From: JAYFRE01 sp034926235
Lineage (GTDB): Bacteria; Pseudomonadota; Alphaproteobacteria; Rhodospirillales; Magnetospirillaceae
Direction: 5' to 3'
Assembly (NCBI GenBank): GCA_034926235.1
Contig: JAYFRE010000128.1
Span: 7,696-71,695 of the forward strand
Length of the DNA stretch: 64,000 bases
Both the position numbers and the translations under genes were made by a program. Each line of letters starts with the position of its first letter. Positions within the stretch are counted from its first letter, which is position 1. The notes below the pieces were generated by a model. The model was not told the origin of the DNA. It saw only the letters and a list, made by a program, of their open reading frames with translations, and did no database searches. Shown here piece after piece: positions 8,474 to 17,006 of the stretch.

Positions 8474-10000
8474 TCAGTCGCGCCAATAGACCTCGGTCAG
8501 GTCGTTCGATGGCACCGGCTCGTTTTCCCACAAGCCCACAAGCTTTGCGTCCCAGACGCCCAGCTTGGGTTGGACGAACAGGAACAAGGCCGGCACATCC
8601 TGGGCCAGGATGCGTTGCAGATCGCCATAAAGGGCCGCGCGCGCGGCCTCGTCCGTTGTGCGCTCCAACTCGGCCAGCTTGGCGTCAAAGGCCGGGTTGT
8701 TGTAATTGAAATAATAGGGTTTGCGCGCATAAATGCCGATGTCCAAGGGTTCGGCATGGCCGATGACGGTCATGTCGTAATCCTGGTCCTTGAACACGTT
8801 CTGCACCCAGGCGGCGGGGAATTCGCTGCTTTCGATGCGGGCCTTGACCCCGATTTCGGCCAGAAAGGCCTGCAACACCTCGGCGGTGCGCGAAGCATAG
8901 GCCCGGCTGGGCGCTTTCAAGACAAAGGAAAAGCCGTTGGGATAGCCTGCCTCGGCCAGCAGCGCCTTTGCCGCTTTGGGGTCGTAGGGAATGGCGTTCG
9001 CCAGATCGACATAGCCCGGATCATTGGGCGAAAAATGGCTGCCGATCGGCGTGCCATAGCCCGAGGACACGCTGTCGATCAGCAGCGGGCGTGAAACCGC
9101 CATCATCAGCGCGCGGCGCACGCGCGGATCGTCGAACGGCTTGCGGGCGTTGTTCATGCCGGCGACGACCTTCATTTCGGTATTGCCGGCATGGGTAACG
9201 AAGCGGGGATTGGCCGACAGCGCGCGGAAAAGCTCGGGCGCGCCGAATTCGGCGAAGGCATCGACGCCCTTGGACAGCAGCGCGGCGTTCTGGGCCTGGG
9301 GATCGGCGATGAAACGAATGCGCGCGCGGTCCAGCTTGGCCGCCCCGTCCGGATTCCAATAATCGGAAAAGCGCTCCATGGCGACGGAATCGCCCTTGCG
9401 CCATTCGACGAAACGGAAAGGACCGGTGCCGACGGGCTGGGTGCGGTTGGTGTCGGCCGATCCCGGCTCGACCATCACCGCCGCCGGTGTGCCGAGCCAG
9501 AAGAGCAGCTCGCCGGCGGGGCGGGACAGGCGCAGCACCAGATGGGTGGCATCCGGGGTCTCGACGCGGTTGATGGCTGAGAACAGCGCTTTTTGCGGGT
9601 TGGTCGATTCCTTGGACAGGATGCGTTCGATGGCGAATTTGGCGGTGGCGGAATCGAAAGGCGCGCCGTTATGGAACAGGACGCCATCGGCCAGGGTGAA
9701 ACGGTAGGTCAGGCCGTCATCGGCGATTTCCCACGATTGGGCGAGCTGGGGCCGGATGCGCCCCGCCTCGTCGATTCGCGTCAAACCCTCGAAAATGTTC
9801 TGCCATGTGACCTGACCGGCGGCGACCGGCGCGCCCGCGGTCGGGTCCAGCCCGGCCGGTTCGACGCTCATGCCAAGAATGATGTCGGTGCGGGGCGCGG
9901 CGGCGGCTTCCGCGGCAAAGCCGAGCAAGGCGGCCGCCGGAAGCAGAAGACAGGCGACGCGACGGCATAATGCAAGGCGGCCTTGCCGGGAAATATCCAT
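8474..10000 (-). CDS. ABC transporter substrate-binding protein, family 5 (peptide/nickel type)
   Basis: A periplasmic binding protein of 508 residues with a Sec signal peptide (LCRRVACLLLPAAALLGFAAEAAAA, cleavage near AAAA-PRT). SBP family 5 features are VEPAGLDPTAGAPVAAGQVTWQNIFEGL, the block NGAPFDSATAKFAIERIL and VGTGPFRFVEWRKGDSVAMERFSDYW. It delivers solute to the permeases encoded downstream. The family takes peptides, glutathione, nickel chelates, opines and other amides. The amidase and amidohydrolase in the same operon suggest an amide-containing substrate, which is inference. A TTG two codons upstream is an alternative start. This is the first gene of the seven-gene operon. Confidence 0.92.
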   Translation of the reverse strand: MDISRQGRLALCRRVACLLLPAAALLGFAAEAAAAPRTDIILGMSVEPAGLDPTAGAPVAAGQVTWQNIFEGLTRIDEAGRIRPQLAQSWEIADDGLTYRFTLADGVLFHNGAPFDSATAKFAIERILSKESTNPQKALFSAINRVETPDATHLVLRLSRPAGELLFWLGTPAAVMVEPGSADTNRTQPVGTGPFRFVEWRKGDSVAMERFSDYWNPDGAAKLDRARIRFIADPQAQNAALLSKGVDAFAEFGAPELFRALSANPRFVTHAGNTEMKVVAGMNNARKPFDDPRVRRALMMAVSRPLLIDSVSSGYGTPIGSHFSPNDPGYVDLANAIPYDPKAAKALLAEAGYPNGFSFVLKAPSRAYASRTAEVLQAFLAEIGVKARIESSEFPAAWVQNVFKDQDYDMTVIGHAEPLDIGIYARKPYYFNYNNPAFDAKLAELERTTDEAARAALYGDLQRILAQDVPALFLFVQPKLGVWDAKLVGLWENEPVPSNDLTEVYWRD

Positions 10001-10157
10001 GACCAACCAGCCCTTAATCTGTCGGGACGGCCCCGGAACCGGCCAAGGGCGGTGGGGCGATCAGGCGGGCAGTTTCGGTTAGGGCGGCGCGATGTTTCAA
10101 CACCTAAATTCAAAGAAAAGCCGTTCGATGCGGCGCAATCTTGAATTCAGGCTTTTG

Positions 10158-11138
10158 TCAGGGGCGGGCGGCGGCGCGGATGGGGAACGGATCGGCGGCG
10201 GCGTAGCCGGCGTCGTGAAGACGGGCAAGCAGATCGGGGCGGGTGTTGAGGGCGGAACTTTCGGCAACCAGGCCATGGGTTATGGCCAGGCTGTGCAGGT
10301 CGAGATCGCGCACCCGTTTCAGCTTTTCCGGCAAGGGGTTCTGGTGTTCGAGCAGGGTGCGCATCTCCGTCAGCGCGTCGAGTTCGCGTTCCAGCAGCGC
10401 GTTGAACATGATCCGCCGCATCCGGGCCAGGATGTCGGACGCCGCCGTCGGGGTCGGTTCATCTTTAGGCGTCAGCTTGACCACGAGCAGCGAATCGCAA
10501 TCGGTGTCCAGCACCAGGGGCAGAATCGGCGGATTGGCGGACAGTCCGCCATCCCAATAGGCTTCACCCTCGATGGTCACGGCCTGATGCAGATGCGGAA
10601 TGCAGGTCGAGGCCATCAGCACGTCGGCGGTGATTTCATGTTCGCGGAAGATGCGCGGACGTCCGGTGCGGACATGGGTGGTGGAAATGAACAGGGGGAT
10701 CGGTGTTTCGCGGCGCAACAGATCGAAATCGACCATCTCTTCGAGCAGGTCGCGCATCGGATTCAGATTGAGGGGGTTGAACTGATAGGGCGAGACCATC
10801 CGGGTCAGAAGATCGACCTGGAAGCCGCCGCCCGGAAAGCCCAGCGGGCTTAGGAAAGACATCTGGCCGATCGTCGTCCACAGCTTGCGCAAGGCGGCGC
10901 GCGCCTTGCTTGGGCCGCCCAGCAGCAATCCATGGGCGGCAACCACGGCGTTGACCGCGCCGGCGCTGGCCCCGGACAGGGCCGCGATGCGCAATCCGTC
11001 CTCTTCCTCAAGCAGGCGGTCGAGCACGCCCCAGGCGAAAGCGCCGTGCGCACCGCCGCCTTGCAAGGCCACGGCCCATGACGGAGCAGGCGGTCGCGTT
11101 CCGGTTCGGGGGGCGGTCCCCAGGGACTGGCGGAACAT
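10158..11138 (-). CDS. Patatin-like phospholipase family protein
   Basis: A 326-residue patatin-fold acyl hydrolase. The oxyanion loop GGGAHGAFAWG is near residue 30, the nucleophile elbow GASAG near residue 60, and the catalytic Asp sits in the motif YWDGGLSANPP. These complete the Ser-Asp dyad of patatins, so the enzyme is probably active on lipid acyl esters. No signal peptide is seen, so it is likely cytosolic or membrane-peripheral. The start at 11138 has AAGGAG 5 nt upstream. It is transcribed alone, divergently from rpmJ. The natural lipid and physiological role cannot be told from the sequence. Confidence 0.9.
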   Translation of the reverse strand: MFRQSLGTAPRTGTRPPAPSWAVALQGGGAHGAFAWGVLDRLLEEEDGLRIAALSGASAGAVNAVVAAHGLLLGGPSKARAALRKLWTTIGQMSFLSPLGFPGGGFQVDLLTRMVSPYQFNPLNLNPMRDLLEEMVDFDLLRRETPIPLFISTTHVRTGRPRIFREHEITADVLMASTCIPHLHQAVTIEGEAYWDGGLSANPPILPLVLDTDCDSLLVVKLTPKDEPTPTAASDILARMRRIMFNALLERELDALTEMRTLLEHQNPLPEKLKRVRDLDLHSLAITHGLVAESSALNTRPDLLARLHDAGYAAADPFPIRAAARP

Positions 11139-11455
11139 GTCGGCTCCTTGAAAACGCCGTTCCAGCCTTGATCAAGACGGGGCGGCAACCTGGAATTGGG
11201 AAAAGGTCGTGGCAGCGAAAAGAGCACGCGTCGTTGCTGCATTGCAAAATAGTCTCGCTCCGGCTGTTTTTCAATGAAAGCCGCTTTGCATTCCCAGCGC
11301 GGGCAAAACGCGCGATGGCGGGATTGACAGACCGATGATGCTTCCCGTATAAACCCGGCTCCGGTCGTGACGGGCCCCATACTATGACGGGGTTACGGCG
11401 GCTTTATCCCAATTGTCGCTCGACAGAGTGTCCTTGAAGAGCAGGATGTCTGGTC
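11139..11455. other. Intergenic region between patatin gene and rpmJ
   Basis: 317 bp between divergent genes. It contains the rpmJ promoter at 11324-11353 and about 96 nt of rpmJ leader. The patatin promoter must lie near 11140-11300 on the minus strand but no confident match was found. No coding sequence was recognised. Confidence 0.6.
11324..11353 (+). promoter_or_regulatory. Sigma-70 promoter of rpmJ
   Basis: A perfect -35 TTGACA (11324-11329) and -10 TATAAA (11348-11353) are separated by 18 nt. Transcription should begin near 11360, leaving about 96 nt of leader before rpmJ. This is the best consensus promoter noticed in the window, as expected for a ribosomal protein gene. Confidence 0.75.
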
Positions 11456-11581
11456 ATGAAGATTCGTAATTCCCTGAAGTCGGCCAAGCTGCGCGACAAG
11501 AACTGCCGGGTGGTCCGCCGCAAAGGGCGGGTCTATGTGATCAACAAGACCAATCCGCGGTTCAAGGCCCGCCAGGGCTGA
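11456..11581 (+). CDS. rpmJ: 50S ribosomal protein L36, zinc-free type
   Basis: A 41-residue basic protein beginning MKIRNSLKSAKLRDKN and ending KTNPRFKARQG. This is the alphaproteobacterial form of L36, a component of the large ribosomal subunit. Only one Cys is present, so the zinc ribbon (Cys-Cys-Cys-His) of the shorter L36 type is absent, as expected of this subgroup. The gene has its own consensus promoter upstream and a terminator hairpin downstream, so it is monocistronic. Confidence 0.95.
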   Translation: MKIRNSLKSAKLRDKNCRVVRRKGRVYVINKTNPRFKARQG

Positions 11582-11610
11582 CCATCCCTTAATCGGGAAG
11601 ATTTCGCTGT

Positions 11611-11647
11611 CCGGGGCGGCTTTGTCCGCCCCGGCAGCTTTTCTGCG
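11611..11647 (+). terminator. Intrinsic terminator of rpmJ
   Basis: Nine-bp GC-rich arms CCGGGGCGG (11611-11619) and CCGCCCCGG (11626-11634) with a 6-nt loop are followed by a T-containing tail. It lies in the gap between rpmJ and the convergent pyk gene. A weaker hairpin (CGGCC-AAAA-GGCCG, 11654-11667) lies closer to pyk. Confidence 0.75.
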
Positions 11648-11672
11648 TCTGCACGGCCAAAAGGCCGCGCGG

Positions 11673-13088
11673 CTAGGCTATCGTCGCGACCCTTAGGATG
11701 TTGGTGGTTCCGCTGATGCCGAAAGGCATGCCGGCGGTGATGACCACGCTTTGTCCCTCGACGGCGAAGCCCCGGGCTTTGGCGGTCCGAAGCGCCACCT
11801 TTTCCATATCATCCACGGTGAACAGTTCGGGCACGATCTCGGGCGTTGCGCCCCAGACCAGCGCCATCTGGCGGGCTACGCGAACGCTGGTGGTCAGGCA
11901 CAGCATCGGTGTCGGCGGCCGTTCGCGCGCCGTGCGCAAGGTGGTTGCGCCCGAAGCGGTGAAGGTGACGATCGCGGCCAGTTCCAGCGTTTGCGCGACC
12001 TGACGGGCGGCTGCGCCGATGGCGTCGGCCAGGGTTTCGTCCGGGGCGGGGCGGGCTGCGTCCAGGCCGGCCCGGTACAAAGGATCGGCCTCGATGGTGG
12101 TGACGATGCGGTCCATCATCGTCACAGCTTCGACCGGATAGGACCCGGCGGCGGTTTCGGCGGACAGCATGACGGCGTCGGCTCCGTCATAGATGGCGGT
12201 GGCGACGTCCGACGCCTCGGCGCGGGTGGGAACGGGTGCGCGGATCATCGATTCCAGCATCTGGGTCGCCACCACGACCGGCCTACCCGCCTGGCGCGCG
12301 GCCTTGAGCATGCGTTTTTGCAGGATCGGCACGGTTTCGGGCGGGCATTCGACGCCCAGATCGCCCCGGGCGACCATGATGGCATCGGACAAGGCGACGA
12401 TCGCATCCAGATGATCGATGGCGGCGGGTTTTTCCAGCTTGCTCATGATCCGCGCCCGACCCTTGATCCTTTCCTTCAACTGGGTCACATCCTCGGGCCG
12501 CTGGACAAAGGACAGGGCGATCCAATCCGCGCCCGCATCGAGCGCCGCTTCGAGATCGGCGGCGTCCTTGGCGGTCAGGGCAGAAATCGGCAGGGTGACG
12601 TTGGGAACGTTGACACCCTTGTGGTCGGACAGAGGACCGCCGGCGATAACCCGCGTTTCGGCGAAATCGGGTCCGCAAGACTCGACTTTGAGCGACAGGC
12701 GACCATCATCCAGCAGCAGACTGGCACCCGGCGCGATCGCCGCGAAGATTTCCGGATGGGGCAGACAGCAGCGGCGTCCGTCGCCCGGCGCGGGGTCGAG
12801 GTCGAGCCGGAACGGTGCATCGGGGGTCAGGGTGATGGGACCGTTTTGGAAGGTGCCGATCCGAAGCTTCGGTCCCTGAAGATCGGCCAGGATGCCGATG
12901 GGGCGGGCTTTTCTGTCTTCGATGGCGCGGATGACGGCGACCAGGCGGCGGAATTCGTCATGGCCGGCATGGCTGAAATTAAGCCGGAAGATGTCGGCGC
13001 CCGCGTCGAACAGGGCCTCGATCCGCTCCGGCGTGGCGCTGGCGGGGCCAAGTGTGGCCAGGATCTTGGCTTTGCGGTTTCTTTTCAT
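11673..13088 (-). CDS. pyk: Pyruvate kinase
   Basis: A 471-residue cytosolic pyruvate kinase converting phosphoenolpyruvate and ADP to pyruvate and ATP. Seen are the N-terminal KILATLGPAS and RLNFSHAGHDEF motifs, the inserted B domain (GPKLRIGTF onward), the catalytic Lys in MSKLEKPAAIDHLD, the metal-binding VARGDLGVE, and ATQMLESMI in the A domain. The C-terminal allosteric-type domain follows. The start at 13088 has AAGGG 7 nt upstream. The usual KIEN catalytic motif reads KLEK, a conservative variant. It is a single gene, convergent with rpmJ. Confidence 0.96.
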   Translation of the reverse strand: MKRNRKAKILATLGPASATPERIEALFDAGADIFRLNFSHAGHDEFRRLVAVIRAIEDRKARPIGILADLQGPKLRIGTFQNGPITLTPDAPFRLDLDPAPGDGRRCCLPHPEIFAAIAPGASLLLDDGRLSLKVESCGPDFAETRVIAGGPLSDHKGVNVPNVTLPISALTAKDAADLEAALDAGADWIALSFVQRPEDVTQLKERIKGRARIMSKLEKPAAIDHLDAIVALSDAIMVARGDLGVECPPETVPILQKRMLKAARQAGRPVVVATQMLESMIRAPVPTRAEASDVATAIYDGADAVMLSAETAAGSYPVEAVTMMDRIVTTIEADPLYRAGLDAARPAPDETLADAIGAAARQVAQTLELAAIVTFTASGATTLRTARERPPTPMLCLTTSVRVARQMALVWGATPEIVPELFTVDDMEKVALRTAKARGFAVEGQSVVITAGMPFGISGTTNILRVATIA

Positions 13089-13604
13089 GCAGGCACCCTT
13101 TACGAGAATCGGTTCAGCCGAAATGTCCGCCCGGCCCGAGGGTAGACGAATCATTGGGCCGCGTCAGCGTTTCCGAAGGACAGTTGCCCGATCGGGGGCG
13201 GCTCTGTTATCGTCAACAGGTTCTTTTGGGCCATTTTTTCCGTTGGATTTGATGGTGGCGTGCAAGCGACTTCGCTTGCGGGAACCACCCGAACGGTATA
13301 TTTGTTATGGCATGTCGTTATGTCGCACCCTATCCAAACGCCATGATCAGCCGCACGGCTTGGATGGCGTTTGCGCTGGGGTGCGCGTGATGCGGAGGAC
13401 CGGGTAACCGGATAAGGCAGGCATAAAGGCATTTAATAACCCGCTTGCCCGGATGGTTCCTCGTCGCTTCTGTTATCTGGCGGACGCAATCGAATGCCGC
13501 GCGGCAAGCTTGAAGGTAGGCCTGTCTGGAACGTCTTTAATGCGGGATGTCCATCCCTGTTGTAAGATCGTTGCAATTTTAAGGTGTGTAGGGGAGTACG
13601 GAAG
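13089..13604. other. Intergenic region between pyk and the acyl-CoA dehydrogenase gene
   Basis: 516 bp between divergent genes. It should contain the promoters of both. Only small, unconvincing reading frames occur. An imperfect palindromic stretch lies near 13560-13582, 25-45 nt before the acyl-CoA dehydrogenase start, and may be a regulator site, but no match to a known operator was recognised. Confidence 0.5.
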
Positions 13605-14744
13605 ATGATTTTTGAACTTAACGAAACCCAGATTGCCTTCCAGGACGCTGTCCGGAAGTTCGCCCAGGCGGAAATCGCTCCGCGCGCGGCCGAGCTGGAT
13701 GAGAAGGAACTGTTCGACCGTTCTCAGTATGACAAGATGGGCGAGCAGGGCTTTGCCGGCATTTGCTATCCCGAAGAATTCGGCGGCTCGGGCGCTGATT
13801 ATCTGAGCTACATCCTCACCATCGAGGAACTGTCCCGCGCCGACGACTCCGCTGGCGTGACCCTGTCCGCCTCGGTGTCCCTGTGCGCCTGGCCGATCTA
13901 TGCTTTCGGCACCGAAGAGCAGAAGAAGAAGTATCTGACCCCGCTCTGCACCGGCGAAAAGCTGGGCGCTTTCGGCTTGACCGAGCCGAACGCCGGCACC
14001 GACGCCGCCGCGCAGAAGTCGATCGCTGTTCTGAACGGCGACCATTACATCCTGAACGGCTCGAAGGTGTTCATCACCAACGCCGGCTCGGCCGAAACCT
14101 ATGTCGTCTTCGCGATGACCGACCGTTCCAAGGGCCTGAAGGGCATCACCGCCTTCATCCTTGAGAAGGGCATGCCCGGCTTCACCTTCGGCAAGAAGGA
14201 ACACAAGCTCGGTATCCGCGCCTCTCAGACCATGGAACTGATCTTCCAAGACGTGAAGGTGCCGGTCGCCAACCGTCTGGGCCAGGAAGGCGAAGGCTTC
14301 AAGGTCGCCATGCAGACCCTGGACGGCGGCCGTATCGGCATCGCCGCGCAGGCTCTGGGCATCGCTCAGGCCGCTCTGGATCATGCCGTCGCTTATGCGA
14401 AGGAACGCGTTCAGTTCGGCAAGCCGATCTCGGCCAACCAGGCGATCAGCTTCAAGATCGCCGACATGGCGATGAAGCTGGATGCGGCGCGTCTGCTGAC
14501 CTACCGGGCTGCTTATCTCAAAGAGAACAAGAAGCCCTACTCCAAGGAAGCCGCGATGGCCAAGTGCTTCGCCGGCGACGCCGCGATGGCGATTTCCATC
14601 GAAGCGGTGCAGATCATGGGCGGCAACGGCTACAGCCGTGAATATCCGGTCGAGCGCTTGATGCGCAACGCCAAGATCACCCAGATCTATGAAGGCACCA
14701 ACGAAGTGCAGCGCATGGTCATTTCCGGCGCGGTGCTGCGTTAG
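13605..14744 (+). CDS. Acyl-CoA dehydrogenase (short/branched-chain type)
   Basis: A 379-residue FAD-dependent acyl-CoA dehydrogenase that introduces the alpha-beta double bond into an acyl-CoA and passes electrons to ETF. Seen are FGLTEPNAGTDAAAQ, VFITNAGSAETYVVFA, the flavin-binding QIMGGNGYSREYPVERLMRN and the catalytic base Glu363 in QIYEGTNE. That Glu position is typical of short-chain, butyryl-CoA and branched-chain acyl-CoA dehydrogenases, not isovaleryl-CoA dehydrogenase. Codon choice is unusually uniform (many GCC, AAG, CTG), suggesting high expression. The start at 13605 follows a GGAAG/GGGGAG ribosome binding site. Nearby mmsA and brnQ make a branched-chain acyl-CoA plausible but unproven. 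Confidence 0.93.
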   Translation: MIFELNETQIAFQDAVRKFAQAEIAPRAAELDEKELFDRSQYDKMGEQGFAGICYPEEFGGSGADYLSYILTIEELSRADDSAGVTLSASVSLCAWPIYAFGTEEQKKKYLTPLCTGEKLGAFGLTEPNAGTDAAAQKSIAVLNGDHYILNGSKVFITNAGSAETYVVFAMTDRSKGLKGITAFILEKGMPGFTFGKKEHKLGIRASQTMELIFQDVKVPVANRLGQEGEGFKVAMQTLDGGRIGIAAQALGIAQAALDHAVAYAKERVQFGKPISANQAISFKIADMAMKLDAARLLTYRAAYLKENKKPYSKEAAMAKCFAGDAAMAISIEAVQIMGGNGYSREYPVERLMRNAKITQIYEGTNEVQRMVISGAVLR

Positions 14745-14759
14745 GATCGACGGTACGTT

Positions 14760-14800
14760 TTCGCGCGGCGTTCGGAAATCCGGCGCCGCGCGAACTTTTC
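14760..14800 (+). terminator. Intrinsic terminator after the acyl-CoA dehydrogenase gene
   Basis: A perfect 11-bp inverted repeat, TTCGCGCGGCG (14760-14770) and CGCCGCGCGAA (14784-14794), has a 13-nt loop and is followed by CTTTTC. It lies 15 nt after the stop codon. Confidence 0.8.
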
Positions 14801-14805
14801 CGATC

Positions 14806-14835
14806 TCCCCCTTTCCGGTTCGCCGGAAAGGGGGG
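14806..14835. terminator. Second stem-loop downstream of the acyl-CoA dehydrogenase gene
   Basis: A 12-bp stem (CCCCCTTTCCGG at 14807-14818 and CCGGAAAGGGGG at 14823-14834) with a TTCG tetraloop. It has no T-run and may be a backup terminator, an mRNA 3' stabiliser or a short intergenic repeat. Confidence 0.5.
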
Positions 14836-14976
14836 ATTCCGGGACGAAGGCGGGAACGCTCCCGTATCTCCGGAATATGACCATCCCCGGCGGGGGTGTT
14901 TATGCCCGTCACGAACCGGCCCAAGACCGGTTTGCTTTATTCCGAATGCCGCCTACAAACGTGATATGGGGGGATC

Positions 14977-15729
14977 ATGGCCCTTGATTATAATGCCGTG
15001 GTCACGACCAGCGTGGCCAAGCAGATTGCCGAAAGCCTTCGCCAGGCGATCATCGACGGCAAGATCAAGGTCGGAGAAAGGCTGCCGACCGAAGAGGATC
15101 TCGCCAAATCCTATCAGGTGTCGCGCCCGACCATCCGCGAGGCCCTGAAGCGGCTGGCGGCGCAGAATCTGGTCCATTCCCGGCGCGGCCCCAGCGGCGG
15201 AAATTTCGTTACCCGTCCTGATCCAGTCTTATCCGCCCAGTCGGTGGCCAGTGTGGCGACCCTGCTGGTTGGATTGGGCGCGTTCGATCTGGATGAAATC
15301 GTTTCCGCCCGGTTGGAGACGGAAACAATCTGCGCCCATCTGGCGGCGCAACACCGCACGCCCGAGGATCTGGCGCGGATGGCGGCCGAGATCGCCGTCC
15401 AGTCCGACGATAGCGGTCGTGTGACCGACGAGATGTTCTGCGAATCGGATGTCAAATTCCACCGGGCGCTGGTTGACGCCTCGGGCAACGGCCCGATGCG
15501 ATTCATGATGCATCTGGTGGTCGAAGCGATGGTGCCGATCACCAATTTCATGTCCTTCCGCGAACGCGAACGCCGGGTCATCGTCGGCTATCACCGTGCC
15601 ATCGTGGACGCTCTGACGAATCGTGACGGCGACAGCGCCGCCGAGTCGTTGCGCAGCCTGATGACCTATCTGCGCGGCCGGTATGAAGACGCCCAGCAGC
15701 ATGTCTCGCCAGCGGTCCAGCCTCACTAA
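14977..15729 (+). CDS. FadR-type GntR family transcriptional regulator
   Basis: A 250-residue regulator with an N-terminal GntR winged helix-turn-helix (GERLPTEEDLAKSYQVSRPTIREALKRL within residues 10-75) and a C-terminal FCD ligand-binding domain. In the FCD domain Asp and His residues (ESDVKFHRALVDASGNG) form the usual metal/ligand site. FCD regulators sense organic acids such as pyruvate, lactate, gluconate or dicarboxylates. GGGGGATC precedes the ATG. It follows the acyl-CoA dehydrogenase gene after two hairpins, so it is probably transcribed separately. An inverted pair AACCGG/CCGGTT at 14914-14932 could be its own operator. The target genes are not clear. Confidence 0.9.
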   Translation: MALDYNAVVTTSVAKQIAESLRQAIIDGKIKVGERLPTEEDLAKSYQVSRPTIREALKRLAAQNLVHSRRGPSGGNFVTRPDPVLSAQSVASVATLLVGLGAFDLDEIVSARLETETICAHLAAQHRTPEDLARMAAEIAVQSDDSGRVTDEMFCESDVKFHRALVDASGNGPMRFMMHLVVEAMVPITNFMSFRERERRVIVGYHRAIVDALTNRDGDSAAESLRSLMTYLRGRYEDAQQHVSPAVQPH

Positions 15730-15818
15730 TCTTCCGATTGGAAAGCAAGGAACGGAGTGGGGCTGACGGTCTTTATGCTTATGCTTCATCCGATGGAGCC
15801 GAATCGGATGAGGCCGTC

Positions 15819-16883
15819 ATGCCGGAAGCAAAAACATCGACTGAACAAGACCCGCGCTGGCGCTGCGTCGTTGCCAGAGACAGGGCGGCGGACGGCAGCT
15901 TCGTCTATGCCGTGAAAACGACCGGGGTCTATTGCCGTCCATCCTGTCCCTCCAGGACGGCCAATCCGGCGAATGTTCATTTCTACGCCACGCCGGCTGA
16001 AGCTGAGGCCGCGGGTTTCCGGCCCTGCCGGCGCTGCGGCCCGAACAGACAATCGCCGGTCGAGGCCAATGCGGCGCTGATCGCCGAAGCCTGCCGCCTG
16101 ATCGAGGCGTCCGAGAGCATGCCTAGGCTTGATGATCTTGCCGGGCGCATCGGCATGAGCTCATTCTATTTTCATCGTCAATTCAAGGCATTCACCGGCC
16201 TTACGCCACGCCAATGGGCGGCGGCACACCGGGCGCGCAAGGTTCGTGCCGGGCTTTCGGACCAGGATAACAGCGTGACGGGTGCGATGTATGACGCGGG
16301 CTTCAATTCGAGCAGCCGCTTCTATGAACGATCAGACGCAATGCTGGGCATGATCCCGACGGACTATAAACAGGGTGGCAAGGGCGTCGATATCCGTTTC
16401 GCCGTGGGGCAATGTTCCCTGGGAGCGATACTCGTCGCCGAGAGCGGCAAGGGGATCTGTGCGATATCGCTGGGCGACGATCCGGATGCGCTGGTCCAGG
16501 ATCTTCAGGACCAGTTTCCGAAGGCGCATTTCATTGGCGGCGATTCTGTGTTCGAAAATCGGGTCGCCCAAATCGTCGGTTTTATCGAAGTGCCGGCGAT
16601 CGGGCTCGATTTGCCGCTCGACCTGCAAGGCACCGCTTTTCAGGAACGGGTTTGGCGGGCGTTAAGCCGGGTGCCCGCCGGCCAGACCGTTTCCTACACG
16701 GATATCGCGCAGCGGATCGGGGAACCGAAGGCGGTGCGCGCCGTGGCCAGGGCTTGCGCCGCGAACAAGATCGCGGTGGCCATTCCCTGCCATCGCGTCA
16801 TCCGCGCCGATGGCGGAATTTCCGGCTATCGCTGGGGCGTCGAACGCAAACGGGCTTTGCTGAAAAGGGAGTCCGGGTCGTAA
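15819..16883 (+). CDS. ada: Bifunctional Ada: alkylation-response activator and O6-methylguanine-DNA methyltransferase
   Basis: A 354-residue protein, the same length as E. coli Ada. The N-terminal zinc domain has Cys39, Cys43, Cys70 and Cys73 (GVYCRPSCPSR and RPCRRCGPN), which accept methyl groups from DNA phosphotriesters. An AraC-type helix-turn-helix follows (residues 85-180), then the methyltransferase domain with the acceptor Cys324 in AIPCHRVIRADGG. The protein repairs methylated DNA and, once methylated, activates alkylation-response genes. The start at 15819 was chosen for family length; an ORF extension to 15738 has no homology. A sequence resembling an Ada box (GAT-N6-GCAA, 15736-15748) lies upstream and may mark autoregulation. 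Confidence 0.95.
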   Translation: MPEAKTSTEQDPRWRCVVARDRAADGSFVYAVKTTGVYCRPSCPSRTANPANVHFYATPAEAEAAGFRPCRRCGPNRQSPVEANAALIAEACRLIEASESMPRLDDLAGRIGMSSFYFHRQFKAFTGLTPRQWAAAHRARKVRAGLSDQDNSVTGAMYDAGFNSSSRFYERSDAMLGMIPTDYKQGGKGVDIRFAVGQCSLGAILVAESGKGICAISLGDDPDALVQDLQDQFPKAHFIGGDSVFENRVAQIVGFIEVPAIGLDLPLDLQGTAFQERVWRALSRVPAGQTVSYTDIAQRIGEPKAVRAVARACAANKIAVAIPCHRVIRADGGISGYRWGVERKRALLKRESGS

Positions 16884-16939
16884 AAGGCGATGCGGCTGAC
16901 CAGACCGTCAACCGCATCATGCCGCCGCCGGATGCCGTT

Positions 16940-16976
16940 CACCGCCAAAAGAGGCGGAAAGCCTCTTTTGGCGGTG
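16940..16976. terminator. Bidirectional terminator between ada and the BMP binding protein gene
   Basis: A perfect 16-bp inverted repeat (arms 16940-16955 and 16961-16976, loop GGAAA). The inner arms AAAAGAGGC/GCCTCTTTT supply U-rich tracts in both directions. It sits between two convergent genes and should serve both. Confidence 0.8.
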
Positions 16977-17006
16977 ACATCGGGCATGCCGCCGAACGGC
17001 TGCCGG

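Noticed and set aside
11751..13145. 464-codon open frame on the plus strand opposite pyk
   Set aside because: It is the antisense shadow of the clear pyruvate kinase gene. Its translation is Gly/Arg/His/Asp-rich with no family features, as expected from GC-rich codons read backwards.
13473..14924. 483-codon open frame on the minus strand opposite the acyl-CoA dehydrogenase gene
   Set aside because: The plus-strand gene has all catalytic motifs. The antisense frame has no recognisable domain and arises from strong GC-rich codon bias.
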